Source: Mesorhizobium sp. L-2-11 | GTDB lineage: Bacteria; Pseudomonadota; Alphaproteobacteria; Rhizobiales; Rhizobiaceae | Direction: 5' to 3' | NCBI RefSeq assembly: GCF_016756595.1 | Contig: NZ_AP023257.1 | Coordinates: 3,116,001 to 3,180,000 of the forward strand | Length of the DNA stretch: 64,000 bases | Shown: piece by piece, positions 63,135 to 64,000 of the stretch | How positions within the stretch are numbered: position 1 is the first letter of the stretch | Layout of the letters: the number at the start of each line of letters is the position of its first letter | The notes under the pieces: model-generated | Database searches by the model: none | Told to the model about the DNA's origin: nothing | Seen by the model: only the letters and a program-made list of their open reading frames with translations | Position numbers and translations under genes: made by a program

Positions 63135-64000
63135 CTAATGCAGCCGCGGCGTCGCGCCCTGGCCCTTGTCGTCGATCACCAAGCCGCGATGGAAGCGATT
63201 CAGCGTGAAGGGCGCGTTGATGTCGTGCGGTTCATCCTTGGCGATGGTCCAGGCAAAGCACCAGCCGGAGGCCGGCGTCGCCTTGAAGCCGCCGTAGCAC
63301 CAGCCGCAGTTGAGATACATGCCCGGCAGCGGGCCGGTGGTGATGATGGGAGAACCGTCCATCGACATGTCGCAGACGCCGCCCCAGGAGCGCAGCATAC
63401 GAACGCGGGCGAGACCCGGAAACAGCGCCAGCATCTCGCTCATCACCTCGTCGACAACAGGCAAACTGCCGCGCTGGGCGTAGCTGTTGTAGCCGTCGAG
63501 ATCGCCGCCATAGACAAGGCCGCCCTTGTCCGACTGCGACATGTAGAAATGGCCCATGCCGAAGGTCAGAACCGTGTCGATGAAAGGCTTCAGCGATTCC
63601 GTCACGAAGGCCTGCAGCACTTGGCTCTCGATCGGCATCGTATCGATGCCGGCGAGCCGCATGACTTGCCCGGTGCTGCCGGCCACCGCGACCGCCACCT
63701 TCCTGGCGCGGACCTCGCCGCGCGAGGTCGTGACACCTGATATGCGATCGCCGTCGCGTAGGAAGCCGGTGACCTCGCAATTCTCGATGATGTCGACGCC
63801 ACGGCGGTCGGCACCACGTGCATAGCCCCAGGCGACGGCATCATGGCGGGCGGTGCCGGCGCGCCGCTGCATCAGGCCGCCGACGATTGGGAAGCGCGCC
63901 GTGGCGGAGACGTTCAGCGCCGGCACCAGGCGCGCGATCTCGGCCGTGGTCATCAGTTCGGCGTCGACGCCGAGATGGCGCATGGCGTTGCCGCGGCGGG
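63135..64000 (-). CDS. soxB: Sarcosine oxidase beta subunit (N-terminus outside the window)
   Basis: C-terminal two-thirds of the beta subunit, which holds covalent FMN and noncovalent FAD and performs the amine oxidation. Visible features are GYARGADRRGVDIIENCEVT, KVAVAVAGSTGQVMRLAG, the GDLDGYNSYAQRG stretch and the active-site-side end NCGWCYGGFKATPASGW. The frame is open through the window edge, so about 130 residues are missing, and the ATG at 63983 is internal. Confidence 0.94.
   Translation of the reverse strand, partial: RRGNAMRHLGVDAELMTTAEIARLVPALNVSATARFPIVGGLMQRRAGTARHDAVAWGYARGADRRGVDIIENCEVTGFLRDGDRISGVTTSRGEVRARKVAVAVAGSTGQVMRLAGIDTMPIESQVLQAFVTESLKPFIDTVLTFGMGHFYMSQSDKGGLVYGGDLDGYNSYAQRGSLPVVDEVMSEMLALFPGLARVRMLRSWGGVCDMSMDGSPIITTGPLPGMYLNCGWCYGGFKATPASGWCFAWTIAKDEPHDINAPFTLNRFHRGLVIDDKGQGATPRLH

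Overview
The window is a GC-rich chromosome segment of an alphaproteobacterium of the order Rhizobiales, most like Mesorhizobium or a close Phyllobacteriaceae relative. The grounds are the gene order nuo - birA - rnj - mce - DUF1467 - proS - lolC - lolD, an extended NuoE, the soxBDAG set, promoters of the CTTGAC-N17-CTATAT type, a GAAC-N7-GAAC LexA box, and many RIME-like palindromic mosaics between genes. No tool was run. Every call rests on reading the sequence, and family names come from recognised motifs.

Layout. (1) 0.2-16.7 kb: a complete 14-gene complex I operon (nuoABCDEFGHIJKLMN). It has three insertions: a four-helix-bundle gene with inverted heptad arrays between nuoC and nuoD, a helix-hairpin-helix protein between nuoF and nuoG that shares its C-terminal domain with NuoE, and a RIME-like repeat between nuoI and nuoJ. 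(2) 16.7-25.1 kb: housekeeping genes birA, rnj, mce, a DUF1467 gene, proS, lolC, lolD and lipB. Between these lie a tandem-repeat leader, a second inverted short-repeat array without a gene, a probable small RNA on the minus strand, and a 28-codon membrane peptide gene under a three-GAAC LexA operator. (3) 25.4-32.1 kb: tRNA-Leu(GAG), then accessory genes: a DapA-family aldolase, a PAP2-type membrane enzyme, a GH32 fructosidase and a sucrose-phosphate synthase/phosphatase-like pair. (4) 32.5-36.2 kb: mgtE, a LiuR-like MerR regulator, a membrane methyltransferase and a DUF1624 acyltransferase-like protein. (5) 36.6-41.7 kb: cobalamin genes behind a B12 riboswitch (cbtB, cbtA, cobU, cobO), then divergent cbiB and cobC and a small phosphatase. 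(6) 41.8-50.5 kb: creatininase-family protein, RidA, an ABC importer of the NitT/THI5 type, a CodA-like deaminase, a GlcD-like flavoprotein and two NQO-like flavoproteins, probably one pathway for a small nitrogenous compound. (7) 50.6-58.2 kb: an XRE-cupin regulator heading an operon of two dimethylglycine-dehydrogenase-like enzymes, a homocysteine methyltransferase and an aminotransferase, with a duplicated palindromic operator upstream. (8) 58.5-64 kb: a nitroreductase and the convergent sarcosine oxidase genes soxG, soxA, soxD and soxB, the last cut by the window end.

How it works together. Complex I makes the proton gradient. Blocks 7 and 8 fit demethylation of betaine-type or N-methyl amino acids down to glycine, feeding one-carbon units to folate and electrons to the respiratory chain. 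Block 5 supplies cobalamin. The most unusual items are the SOS-box-controlled 28-residue membrane peptide, the heptad-flanked four-helix-bundle insertion in nuo with its possible gene-less relative after rnj, the unannotated minus-strand RNA upstream of proS, and the paired operator of the XRE-cupin operon.
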